Source of the DNA: Planoprotostelium fungivorum | Lineage: Eukaryota; Evosea; Variosea; Cavosteliida; Cavosteliaceae | Assembly: GCA_003024175.1 (NCBI GenBank) | Contig: MDYQ01000035.1 | Span: forward strand, 172,154-236,153 | Direction of reading: 5' to 3' | Length of the DNA: 64,000 bases | Shown: positions 44,655 to 55,175 of the stretch, piece by piece | Numbering within the stretch: position 1 is the stretch's first letter | Layout of the letters: each line of letters opens with the position of its first letter | Made by a program: the position numbers and the translations under genes | The notes under the pieces: generated by a model | Told to the model about the DNA's origin: nothing | What the model saw: the letters and a program-made list of their open reading frames with translations, nothing else | Database searches by the model: none

Positions 44655-45748
44655 ATGACCAACACCAAGAGGGTGATCGAGACACATTCACTCCACCTGA
44701 TTCTCCACAGAAAGATCCTCCCAAAGAATCTGTCGATGAAAATGATGTAGAACAAATAGAGGAAGAAGAAGCTCAGGCCGAAGAAGAGGAAGTATTAGAG
44801 ACTGAATCACCCATGGACACCGTGGAACAAGAAGATGCACCCATTCCAACATCTGCGATCGACCGCGTGGTCCTCCCCGGTGAGGTCGTGGGCAAATGGA
44901 TGGAGAATCATCCCATCCGAATAGGACCCGGTCTGTCTCAAATCAACGATCGTATCGTCGTGACGAAAGCTGGAGTCCTTCGAAGGCCCATCACGAAATA
45001 TTTCTGGGTGGAATGTCATCAGAAACGAGTGAGTCTGCACGTCTCACACTCGTCATCATCATCTCCATCGTCCATCCACACGATAACTCCGCATGCTGAT
45101 CGTTCGCCTTTCAGTACGTTCCCACTCAAGATGACATGGTCATCGGCATCATCACGGAACGACACGGAGACAACTACAAAGTAGACATCGGCTGCTCTCA
45201 GGTCGCCACCCTGTCCATCTTGGCTTTCGAAGGCGCCAGCAGAAAGAACAAACTCAACATAAAGGTGACACTTTCATTCACGAGAAAACTGAACGAGGGA
45301 CAGAACGGCAGCATCATCTATTGCAGAGTGACACTGGCAAATAAAGACATGGAGCCCGAGGTTGCCTGCGTCAGCACCAGGAACAAGTCCGAAGGCTACG
45401 GAGAACTCAACGGTGACGGGTCATGATCTCATGATGCGAGACTGACGATAATTCAGACGGATACATGTTCAAGTGTGGGATCGGTCTCGCCTACAAGTGA
45501 GTCTTTCAGACATAGTCAGCGAGATTGAAGATGTCAGGCTGCTGAGAGACGATTGTGCCGTTCTGGCCTCGTTGGGTCGTGTCGTACCGTTCGAGATTGC
45601 CGCGGGAATGAACGGGAGAGTGTGGATCAACTCGGGAAGCAGGAGACATACGGTGCTCATCACCAACGCCATCATCAACTCGGAGATGATGCCCGATGAT
45701 CAGACCAAGATGATGGTGGACAAGTTGTCCTCGTATTTTACTTCATAA
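44655..45748 (+). CDS. EXOSC3: Exosome complex component RRP40 (EXOSC3)
   Basis: RNA-binding cap subunit of the nuclear and cytoplasmic RNA exosome. The short first exon (MTNTKR) is followed by an acidic, probably disordered N-terminal extension (about 60 residues of Glu/Asp/Ala) absent from most orthologues. The conserved body follows: DRVVLPGEVV, RIGPGLSQINDRIVVTKAGV, S1-like RYVPTQDDMVIGIITERHGD and YKVDIG, LAFEGASRKNK, then KDMEPEVACV, and the KH-like end VVPFEIAAGMNGRVWINSG. Introns at about 45030-45114, 45264-45298, 45414-45458 and 45498-45537 are inferred from frame changes. The start is chosen because the longer open frame upstream overlaps the divergent neighbour's start. Confidence 0.93.
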
Positions 45749-45920
45749 AGCTTGTTGAGAGACGTGTGCTTCTAATGTTCATTCCAATCGACTCGTATTA
45801 CACATGTGCAGTATCTGATTTATCTCAATCCATTCGGCCCAGCATTCGGACCTCTGCTCTCTGTACAAAAGCGGCGTTAACACCTCAAGTCCTTCACTTG
45901 CACCAAGGATGCTCCACAAC

Positions 45921-48900
45921 CTACTCTTCATCAGTATCACCCACACTATCTCTCTTCACCTCTTGCAGTGAAGCCCTTGAAGCAGGATCCACCACCAGCA
46001 TACTCCGAATCAACTTGCAGCAATCTAATACTCTTCAGATTTCTTCGTCTACAACGATGTAGTCTCACCTTCTGACACGTTGGGAGGATCTATGAAATTT
46101 CCAGATATCAATTCGCCCACGTTCGAGAATGGAAATCTTGCAGTAAGCATGGAATAGAGGACGACGGCAGCGCTCCACACGTCCACCAGATGTCCTTCGT
46201 ATTGATGTCCCAACACCTGACGCCACGTGAGTCTGGTCCCAAATCGAAAGAATAAAATGATCGCTTCCGTTTTTTTCGATTCATATTGGGACCACTCACC
46301 ATCTCGGGTGAGGCAAAGGCAGGAGTACCACAATACGAAGTTTTCATCGTCCCCTCCTCGTTCCAATTCGACAGACCAAAATCGATCAACATAATCTATC
46401 ACCTCATCAGTCACCATCATCATCATCATCCATCACCTTCTTCGTCTCACGGTTGATCAAGATGTTCTTGTGTTTGACGTCCCTGTGGATGACTTTACGT
46501 TGATGGCAGTAGAAGAGTGCGGAGACGAGTTGGATGAAGATTCCTTTCGAATCGGCCTCAGAGAGACCGTTGTGCTCGATGACGTAGCCCATCAAGTCGC
46601 AACCGTCGACGTAGTCCATGATGAGATACAGTTTCTTCGGTGTCTCTATCGTTCGATGTAATTTGACCTGGAAGGGTCAGTGGGGTCACGTATTTGTGAT
46701 GACACGGGATGATGATGTGTTACAGTGATGTGCCGTATGTGATGTGATGTGATGGATGATGGATGTGATGTGATGCGATGGATGTGATGTGATGATCAAC
46801 TTACGATGTGGCTGTGATCGAGGGTCATCATGATCTCCGTCTCCCGATGAGCTCTCTGCAGGTCCTCCGCCGACAATTTCGACTTGGTGACGATCTTGAT
46901 GGCGATCTACAACGCGTCAATCCATGAAATCCACTCGAAATTTCACCTGCTGGCCGGTGGTAGGATCGACAGCCTTCTTCACTTTGCTGAAGGCACCGAG
47001 GCCAATGGTTTCTAAAAATAAATATTTCTCTATCTCCGTCTCACTCTCCGTTGTAGTCTGTTGCACCCTGGAGACACGCAGACACTGTACAGGCTGGAAG
47101 TTCGAATGACCTGGTTGGAGGTCAGGAGTGGCTCGTTGTAGATCGACACTCACGGATTCTCATGTCGGGTGTACCGTTGAACGGATCTTCTGGTGATAGC
47201 ATTCCTTCATAGAGACAGCGAAGGGGAGCCGGACCAATTTTTTGGTCCTGGCTATGGGTGATGGGGTAGGACTGTTCGGAGATGAGTTTGAGATGGCTCG
47301 TTGTAGATGGATTTTCACCTGAAAGTGGACGAGAACTGTACCACCGTCGCCGTGCTTGAATCTCGCTCGGTTCGCCCCAGCGCTGTCGAATTTCAATATT
47401 CAAATTCGAAATACTGGCGGGAAACCTCAACGATATCGTACGATGATATCTCACCTCTGGCTATCCGTCGGGCTAGACACGTCGGGTACGTCACTGTCTG
47501 ACATCTTCAGTCTCTTCCTCTTCTCCGTCTCCACTGTCAGATGTCACACGCATGTCAATCTGACGCTCGTCCCACCACTGCTCCACGAGTCTTCATCGTC
47601 CTCCACCATCCACTCGCTGATGCTCCTTCCAACCAATTTGAGTGGAGTCAAATTGAACATGGTGGATAAACTGTAGACGGATGTTCGGGTAATTAAATGA
47701 TCCGAATTCAAGAGAAGAATGACGTCGACCGTGTGACTCAGGGGTTTGATCTACAACGGTGTAAATGGAGAATAAAAGGGAGAGAAATACCTGAAAGGTA
47801 TTGAGGGTGAAGCCGGAGACTCCGATGGTTGCCTTAGTTACATAGGCCCAAAACATTGTGCCGTTTGCATGTTTGAATCGAACGTTGCTCGGTGACTGCT
47901 CCTTCTTATAATCGAAATTACCAAATAACGTCTCCGCAGACTACATCGAGTCAGAATCGTTCCAGCGAGTCGAAAAGTTGGAAGAAGAGGAGGCACCTGT
48001 CGGATGACATCGGGGCCATTCTTTCCAAATACAGACAGAGTATCCCTCGAAGTTAAGATGATGCCATTCGCGTCGGTAGTCACCATGGCGGAGCTCTCTC
48101 TGTATCTACAACGCGTCAGTTTTACCGTCTCAAATATTCGTGACCGTCTACAACGATCCGTTCTCACCTCTCTACCAGGGCGAGGAGGTGCTTTTTCCCC
48201 GAATTTTCGACCGAATTCGATGTGTTGGCGGGAGTGATGGCAACTCTGGCCAAGTGACACTTGTTCACGTTGAATGTACCGGGCTGTTCCCGCCTCAGCC
48301 TCCGTTCGAAATTTGAAAATCTCACCGCGCGGGAATTCTCCTCGCCCTGCTGTGATGACTTTCGATTCTGAGATGGAGACTTTGGGATGTGACATAGCTC
48401 GACGACGGTGGGAACAGCCAAGGCTGCCTCGTATTCTTTGTGGTTGCGATGGTAACCATCGATCAGACTATTGAAAAACTCCCTGAACGATGGTCATCCC
48501 ATATACAGGTACGTTATGTCCATATGATTACGTATGATTACGTGTGATTACATATTGTTGCGTATAAGTGTGGGGTGATGAGTCACCTGTAGGGAGGCAC
48601 GAAGATAGAGGTGAAAGATTTTCCGGTCAACTGTGACGTAGAGAAGCCGAATTCTTCCGTATTTCCCGCCGACACTACCTCTCCACTCTGTACACGTCAT
48701 CCATCTACAACGAGACGTAAGAGAATTCTAAAAAAAATCACCTCTCCGATGAGAATGTAGGCCGCAGTGCTGGCGTGGCCCTCGGTCTCTGGTGTATTGA
48801 TTTGATTCACGATATTTTGGGACACATTTGGGACGGTCGGCAAGGCAACCGAAGGAGGTAACGGAGGCGTAGTGGGTGACGTTGGATTTCCATTCCAAGA

Positions 48901-50096
48901 GCCTCGTCTGTCTTCTGTCAATCTACAACGAGCCATCTCATAAATCCAATTTCGACTGATTATCTCACGGATTTCGCGGCGTGAGCCTTCGAACTGATCT
49001 CTGCATCTGCTGAGCGCTCATGATGAGCGACTGGACGGCGGCATTGTGGATCTGCTGAGACGTCGCCGCGTTGGGGTTGATGACGTTCACATTGGGAGGT
49101 CCTGGCTGGCCGTTGTGTTGTGATAGAATCTGGTGGACGGCCGGCTGTAAGAGGCGATTGTAAGTCGGCTCCACTTGTCGCTGATGTGTGATGATGTGAT
49201 GGGGGTGTGTCTGGACGACCCCGTGGGGGAGTAGTTGTGGTGCGTTGTAGTTTGACGTGTGGTTTTGAAGGTTGACGTGATGAGGGTGATGCGTGATGTT
49301 ACTGTGGATGTCTTCGGGGCGGACGGGCTCGCCGTTGATGATGAAATCTGGACATGTGACATTGGTGAAGTCGTGTAGCGGTATGGGAGCTGGCATGGGT
49401 ATTTCTATGGGAGGTAAGGTGTCTCATCGCGATGTGATCTCTCTTCAAACTCACCGTAATCGTTTAATGTTGCGTTACCGGATTGAAATAAACTCTGGTC
49501 GGCTGTTTTTGTTATTTCGTTACCTTTGCCGTGAATCATCGCAACGAGGGACTCACATAGAACATGAGTGATTCCCGTATCGCCTCTTACTTGGGGTCTG
49601 CCCGTAATCGATGTTGTACTTCTCCTCCGAAAGATTTGCTTTGAGGAGTGAATGGATGTTTCTTATTTGTGATGGACGAATCGGGTATCACCTGTTTGAT
49701 GATGTTCTGATGCTGCTTCATCTGATTCTGAGGGTCTTGATAAGAGTTATCCGTAGAGTTCCACTCTTGCTGCAATTGAGGTGTTGCAAAATTTACCGTT
49801 GCAGTAGAATATGGAGACTAAATCATGTATCACATACCGTGAGATGATGATTTAGAGTTTCATACCTGACGTTGGGCATTGCCCGGCATGGAGGGGTGCT
49901 CATACGGATTGTATCGTGGATTAGCATTTGGAAATGATGTCCGCCGACCATAGCTGTCCGTTGTGTATGGTGAATTGACGCGTGCAAAGAGGTCTGTATA
50001 CTCGCTATCGTCCCCATCTAGAGGTGCACCGTCCATCTCATTCAGAGAGGAATTGAAATTCAGTGTTTTTACGCAGGAGAATTCTCTATTGCGCAA
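45921..50096 (-). CDS. PAS-domain Ser/Thr kinase (PASK-like)
   Basis: Large multi-exon gene. N terminus: Gln/His/Asn-rich, low complexity (about 50090-48960, for example SLIMSAQQMQRSV). Middle: two or three PAS-like segments, one around 48700-48560 (TAAYILIGEV, STSQLTGKSFTS), one around 48110-47810 (SSAMVTTDANGIILTSRDTL, ETLFGNFDYKKEQ, NGTMFWAYVTKATI). C terminus: a complete kinase domain with YLFLETIGLGAFSKVKKAVD, IAIKIVTKSKL, MDYVDGCDLMGYVI, KVIHRDVKHKNILI, MLIDFGLSNW and YCGTPAFASPEMV. It ends LIRSMLVVDPASRASLQEV and stops at 45921. PAS plus CAMK/SNF1-like kinase is the layout of PAS kinase, a nutrient sensor. At least eight introns carry the TCTACAACG/CGTTGTAG motif. I treat PAS and kinase parts as one gene because no stop, gap or start separates them. 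Confidence 0.83.
46725..46798. repeat. GATGTGATG simple-sequence tract
   Basis: Imperfect tandem GTGATGTGATGGATGATGGAT in a PAS-kinase intron; a similar tract (GTGATGTTGATGTGATG) lies at about 22550-22625 in the CD36-like gene. Confidence 0.7.
48106..48167 (-). repeat. PAS-kinase intron with two CGTTGTAG copies
   Basis: In transcript orientation the intron starts GTGAGAACGGATCGTTGTAG and ends ACTGACGCGTTGTAG, so the same octamer occurs near the donor and forms the acceptor. The intron at about 46907-46945 ends in the near-identical TTGACGCGTTGTAG. Confidence 0.65.
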
Positions 50097-50144
50097 TAGA
50101 CTCCTGCTACAACGGCAACATCTCTGGCCACAGACACAGGCATC
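50097..50144. promoter_or_regulatory. 48-bp interval between divergent starts, PAS kinase / IWS1
   Basis: If the PAS-kinase start at 50096 is right, only 48 bp separate the opposed start codons. A downstream in-frame ATG (MDGAPLDGDD, near 50036) would widen this to about 110 bp and is the likelier start. Confidence 0.4.
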
Positions 50145-51524
50145 ATGAGTTCAGAAGGGGTCCAAGTGGTGGAGAACGAGGAGAAAAACGATAAGAGGGA
50201 GGCAGAGGATGAGCTGACACCTATCGGAGAGAATGAAGAAGAGGAGGCTGCCCCCAAGCCCAAACGTCTGAAGAGAAACGAGGGCACGGCTGATGAGTCT
50301 GGCGGATTATCTGATGCCTCTAATGGAGAGGAAGAGGCGAAATCTTCAGAGAAGGACGAGGCCGCCGCTGTATCACATCCTGAAGAGGAGGACGATGAAG
50401 ACGATTTTGGAGAGGGAAAACAAGAGACAGAAGAGAGAGACGAGTCGAAACGTGAAGCCAGCGACGAGGAGGACGAACCTCAAGAGCAGGAATTAGATGA
50501 TTTCGACAGAGCCGTGCAATCTCTGAAGAAGAGAAGTCAGAGGAGAAAGAAGGGAGATGAACTGAACCCGACCCAACTGACGGCGGTGGAGAACCTTCTG
50601 AGGAAAATGCGAGACGCAGCCGAGAAGGATGTAGAAGATAACAACGCCAAGAAACCCGCATTGAACAAGATCAAGATGTTAGACGAGGTGATTGATGTTA
50701 TGATTAGGCTCTCCGTCTCATCAAATGTGAACAGATCACCATCTATCTGATGAAGAAGAACCTTCACTCCACTCTGTTGGACGAAGGTGTATTGGGTGTC
50801 TTACAAAAATGGCTTGCACCTCTTCCAGACAAATCACTGCCCAACATGAAAGTCCGAGAGACCATCTACAACATCCTCCTTCAGGTGATCTTCTCTACCA
50901 TGTCTCACCCTCATCATCCGAGCGTGGTTTGCATGTGAACTCGATCAGTTTCCCACCGCAGACACCGAAGAGCTGCGCGCCAGTGGCATCGGTAAAGAGG
51001 TCATGTCGCTGTGGAGGCACCCTCAAGAGACTCAGAGCAACAAGAAGAAGGCAAACACTCTCATCCAGAGATGGAGTAGAAAAGTTTTCCAGAGCTCGGA
51101 GAGGCCAGATGCAGAAGACTCTGGACACATGCGTGAGCCCATGGAGTCTGAGACGAGAGAAGTCATGTCTAGAACCCCTGGAACATCCATCACCACCACC
51201 GCCAGAGAGGACGTTGACATCATCGAGAGCGTCAAAGAGAGGTGATGTTTCACCTACAACCGCGCCCATGAGACTGATGTTCGTGTCAGTGATTCTGCAC
51301 CGAAGAGCGTGAGATACCACGCGAGAATACCTCAGAAGGTCAACATGGACTTCAAATTCAAACCTCAGAGTCCTCTGTCTGCAGAAGAAGCCAAGCAGAT
51401 GAAGAAGGCACCGAAGACGTTGAACAAGTTTGAGAAGAAGTTCCAGGCCATGCGAGGAGGAGCATCGGGTAATGCCAGGGGCATGAACATGAGCATCGAG
51501 GGAAGAAAGTTAGATAAAGGTTGA
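50145..51524 (+). CDS. IWS1: Transcription elongation factor IWS1/Spn1
   Basis: Nuclear factor that binds Spt6 and RNA polymerase II during elongation. A long acidic N terminus (Glu/Asp/Lys/Ser-rich, about 130 residues) is followed by the TFIIS-N-like core: DFDRAVQSLKKRSQRRKKGD, LNKIKMLDEVIDVM, KKNLHSTLLDEGVLGVLQKW, LAPLPDKSLPNMKVRETIYN, then ELRASGIGKEVMSLWRHPQE and SNKKKANTLIQRWSRKVFQ. The GIGK-x8-HP-E and 'LI-x-WSR' blocks are diagnostic. The C terminus (ARIPQKVNMDFKFKPQ) is also conserved in the family. The introns at about 50708-50739, 50885-50958 and 51242-51290 are short; the second removes an in-frame stop. It is divergent from the PAS kinase. Confidence 0.93.
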
Positions 51525-51815
51525 AGAGGAAGATGTTGTTGCATTCGTGGAATACGGGGTCAGCGATTACCCACAAAACGGACAGGCCGTTGTTCGTGGC
51601 ACATGTTATAAAGCCAACAGCGGAGTACCTTCATCATCATAGGAGACACGGGCTCATGAGCTCCTTTTTGAACTGTGATCTGTGTGGGATTTGGTGCAAT
51701 AGAATAGTCTTTGTCATCTGTGTTATTATGCACACCTTCGGATAATTGTCTGTCGGCGTTAATGAGGGGAGTTCTCCGATATCCGAAATACAGACCAGAG
51801 ACACCCAACAACACG

Positions 51816-53698
51816 ATGAAGCGACAGAGGACGGAGATGTACGAGAGTGTCTCCACGATAGAGGATACGGCTCTGAGTATAGTCCTCTCATCGGAGAAAG
51901 CCATGTTGGTCGTTGCATTTTCGACGGAGGGCCCATACCTAAAGATCATCAATCAAATCGCACGTGAATTGTTGTCACAGTTGTGGGAGATGAGTAATAT
52001 CCAGTGAGTGTTGAAAATGTCGAACATCAGTTGACCGAAAAAGAGCCGAGGAACCAATGCAGAAGTTCTGGAGTTCTGTAGAAGCAACCGCAAGGGGAGA
52101 GAAGGATTTATGTGATACACTGAAATTGAGTGGTAATCACATTCGCATCAAGTGATTGGCTCAAAACGTCGATTATAACTGACACCTCCAGATACAGAAG
52201 GGCCGAAGTCAAGGCCGAGCCCATCGTCGTCGTTTCTGCGAAGAAGGTCAAAGGGAGAGATGATTCCATCCCCTTCGGGCTTTCTGGGCTGATGAATGCA
52301 TTAGAGGAAGACATCGTGGGGAAAGTATTGGGAATGACCCAAATCAATGCTTCTCTCGTCGAGGTGTGCTTCATCTCGAAAAGATGTAACATCTCCATCT
52401 CACATTCGAAGATGCCCGTGAGGGGAGTTCATAAATATCTGGTGACGAATCGAAATCTAGCTAGTGTATTCAGTCTAACGGATGCCCATTCGATGAGAGG
52501 CAAGAATTGGTGTGCGTAATGCAATGACGATCTATCATCTCAACCATCACAGTTGAATTGGGTCAACTGTCCTCAGATAGTGCAATGATCTACGACATGT
52601 TTAAGAATTACAACGACCCCAAAAGTAAGACGGCAACATCGTCCCTCGAATTGGATCAGTTTCCCAACATCACATTCATGAGTGCATCGAGAGAGGTGAA
52701 CACTTGTCTTTGCATCTTCTCATCCTCTCATTGTTATCGTCCATGTTCCATCCATCATCACGATGCATCATCATGACACCTTCTAGATCATCCCCAACGT
52801 CTTCTTGTGTCTCTCTATCACCCACAATCGCTCGGCCTCACGACTATCCCCCAGACCTCCTGCGATTCCCCGAGCGGGTGTACCAAAGAGTTGGATGAAG
52901 AACCGTTGGGATTATTTCATGGAAGATTGCATTCACTTTATCGATGCAAATCGTCAGCACGCCTCCCAAATCAAGTGTAAATTGCCAGGTGATCGCGATG
53001 ATCATCATGACGATCGCTGATCATCCAAAGATGAGTTCTTAAACGACGCCAACAAAGTCTTCGTCTACGCTTACAGATCCGAACAACGTGAGTTCTCCAT
53101 CGAAATCCACCACGCGAACACCTTCCACTCTTCCTCTTAACAAACTTGCAGCCTTTCTACCATCGGGAAATTCAGACGGCTACACTTGGAAGTCGAGTCG
53201 AAACATCGCCTGCACGGGTGATTCTACACTGCCAAGTTGATGACATCATCTGACGTCATCCAGGCAATCTACAACGCAAGTACCACTATGCAGACCTTCG
53301 CAACGGGAAGAAGCTGCGGCGTAGGGTCATGTGGCTGAAAGAAGTCAAGGACACGTGGATGGTAGAATACAGACACTTTGAATGCAACAACAACAGCACG
53401 GAGGCAGACAATCTCATCGGTCCTAAGACCATGGACTGGCCGACCGTTCTGAACGAGATCTACTCGCAGACGGCCCATCAACTCTTATTGGAGACAGACA
53501 AGATCGTGAGTCATCCTCTATAGACGATGAGACGATGAGATGGAGAGATGGAGGATGACGATGATGCAGGCGTCTCATTTTGACATGGGGGATACGAGGG
53601 TGGAGCAGTCAGATTTAGGAACGCACAACGTTGTGACGTATGTGAGCGACATACTGCACAATTGGGCCTCTGAATACGGAAAATCTTGTGGATATTGA
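51816..53698 (+). CDS. Uncharacterised protein with weak CG-1-like C-terminal domain
   Basis: A multi-exon gene starting MKRQRTEMYESVSTIEDTAL. Joined exons include FSTEGPYLKIINQIARELLS, IDRKRAEEPMQKFWSSVEAT, EPIVVVSAKKVKGRDDSIPF, MKNRWDYFMEDCIHFIDANR and DEFLNDANKVFVYAYRSEQP. The C-terminal exons are secure: SDGYTWKSSRNIACTG joins across the intron at about 53219-53264 to NLQRKYHYADLRNGKKLRRR, VMWLKEVKDTWMVEYRHFE, then DWPTVLNEIYSQTAHQ and a stop at 53698. The spacing DGY-W ... YHYA ... RR-x-MW ... VEYRH resembles the CG-1 DNA-binding domain of CAMTA factors (DGH-W, YYAH, RR-YWM, VHYR), but without ankyrin or IQ motifs. The resemblance is by eye and weak. Two exon junctions near 52140-52190 and 52850-52900 do not keep frame in my model. 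Confidence 0.5.
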
Positions 53699-53945
53699 AG
53701 ATAAAATTAACTTATTTTGTATTTATTTCAGAAAACTCTTCGAAATCTCTTGAATAATGATATATATTTGGTTAAATTTGAAAAGTCTCAGAAAATCGAA
53801 CGAAATCTCGATAAATTTTGAAATTTCATCGGAATCTCTACTGAATTTCCGAATAGAAGAATTTCGATTTTCAATCTCGATCGATCAGAAGTTAACACAC
53901 CACAAGAGATACACGAAAGAAGACAACGTAAACTCATCACTCATC
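53699..53945 (+). promoter_or_regulatory. Upstream region of HSP20 gene with GAA/TTC clusters
   Basis: AT-rich 247 bp with many GAA and TTC triplets, including GAAATTTC (GAA-n2-TTC), CTTCGAAATCTCTTGAAT and GAATTTCCGAATAGAAGAATT. Spacing fits the heat-shock element (alternating nGAAn) only in part. Because GAAATTTC is also frequent in introns here, the assignment is tentative. Confidence 0.4.
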
Positions 53946-54395
53946 ATGCCCAGCGACACGAACCCCCAAGCTCTTACAAGCTTCCCCCCTGCACCTTTCT
54001 TCGATCTCTTCGATGGCATCGACCTCTTCGCGCCATTTTTTGACCTCCGCTCTCTCAAGACTACCTCGAGGGAGAGCCACAGGAACACTATGTCTAAAGA
54101 CATCGAGAGGACTGAAGGAGGTTACGTCTTAGAGGCAGAGATGGCAGGTATTCCGAAGGAGAATGTGACGGTCGAAGTGAAAGATGGACACCTGCAGATC
54201 AGTGGTAGACGAAAGAGAGAAGAGGAGAGGGAGGGAGAGAAGGTATACAGCCGCAGTGACTTCTATCAGTCGGTCAAGCTTCCAAAGGATGTGGAAGAGG
54301 GAAGTGTGAAGGCTAGCTACACCGATGGACTCTTGAAAGTGGAGATGAACAGGAAGGATGAGAGCGAGAAGACAAAGAGGATCACGATTCAGTGA
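53946..54395 (+). CDS. Small heat-shock protein (HSP20/alpha-crystallin)
   Basis: Intronless 149-residue ATP-independent chaperone. The N-terminal arm is Phe/Pro-rich (FPPAPFFDLFDGIDLFAPFF). The alpha-crystallin domain runs from about residue 57: GGYVLEAEMAGIPKENVTVE, VKDGHLQISGRRKREEE, FYQSVKLPKDVEEGSVKASY, TDGLLKVEMNRKDE, ending in the I-x-I anchor (RITIQ). The A-x-x-x-G-L signature appears as ASYTDGLLKV. It is of the class I-like cytosolic type. The lack of introns among intron-rich neighbours is typical of heat-induced genes. AATAAA follows at 54404. The 5' region carries GAA/TTC clusters. Confidence 0.95.
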   Translation: MPSDTNPQALTSFPPAPFFDLFDGIDLFAPFFDLRSLKTTSRESHRNTMSKDIERTEGGYVLEAEMAGIPKENVTVEVKDGHLQISGRRKREEEREGEKVYSRSDFYQSVKLPKDVEEGSVKASYTDGLLKVEMNRKDESEKTKRITIQ

Positions 54396-54403
54396 TTGAC
54401 TCC

Positions 54404-54409
54404 AATAAA
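54404..54409 (+). terminator. AATAAA polyadenylation signal of HSP20
   Basis: Hexamer 8 nt after the TGA stop. Confidence 0.6.
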
Positions 54410-54750
54410 ATAGTCGAGAGCTGATCTTCATTCGTCTCAGGATGGGCATCTCTTGAATCCATCACTTCCTCGAGTTGACGACTCTCAACTCGTTTAGGCT
54501 CTCCCACGAAATACCATCGACAGGTTGTATCATACGTGTTTGCATCCTAAGGAAGATCAGATGTGGTAGAATGATTGAATCGACCGAAGCATAGGATACA
54601 TAATATGTTTGGTCAGGTTCGGACACGCCTCAGCGACGAAAATGTCCTCTGAATCAGACGGCGGATCATCCGGATGACGATCACGAGCACACACGTCGAT
54701 TGCGCAAGTTGTAGAGGGAGCAACATCGTCGACATCACCATTGCTTCAGA

Positions 54751-55032
54751 TTAGGCTGGAGAAGACCTAACCGTGAAAGTTTTCTGTTGAGCATCACGAA
54801 TGACTGTTATTTGTTCCATCCTCACTCGGTCTTTCATCCGACATCTTCTCAGAGCCATCACATTCAGAATGTGATCTGCTGTTTTCATGAACGATGAGCA
54901 TAATCTACAATCAGGAACGAACAAACAGATAACTGACCACCACCATGAACCAAGGGAAAGGGAATGGGACAATCGCCAACTAGAAGATGTCAACTGACCT
55001 GTCAGAGATCTGCTATAATCATGATAGATCAA
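54751..55032 (-). pseudogene. Relic of a non-LTR retrotransposon C-terminal region (tentative)
   Basis: The frame contains SRSLTGQLTSSSWRLSHS and PDCRLCSSFMKTADHIL followed by ALRRCRMKDR. C-R-L-C ... E/K-T-A-D-H-I-L ... C-P-x-L-R-R is the usual zinc-binding tail after the reverse transcriptase/RNase H region of LINE-type elements. Here the last Cys of the motif is missing and no reverse transcriptase frame adjoins, so it is a decayed fragment at most. The rest of the 54.4-55.2 kb interval shows no gene. Confidence 0.35.
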
Positions 55033-55175
55033 GCCCAGATGGTGGAGTTGAAGCTGACGTTGAGGGGATCAAAGGCTTAACAGAGGGTGTTTCATCACTG
55101 TGATCGGGACAAGGAGTCCTTAGCTGGAAACTTGATTTTTGCTCGGCACACAACATTCTCTCTCGCATCAGCAAC

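Noticed and set aside
45921-50096. Two separate genes (PAS regulator and kinase)
   Set aside because: Coding continues across 47.0-47.2 kb with short introns; no terminator, gap or new start was seen. It stays possible until cDNA is available.
51560-51952. Minus-strand frame of 130 codons with hydrophobic stretch
   Set aside because: It overlaps the first exon of the plus-strand gene at 51816, which has a matching splice chain; the hydrophobicity is an antisense effect.
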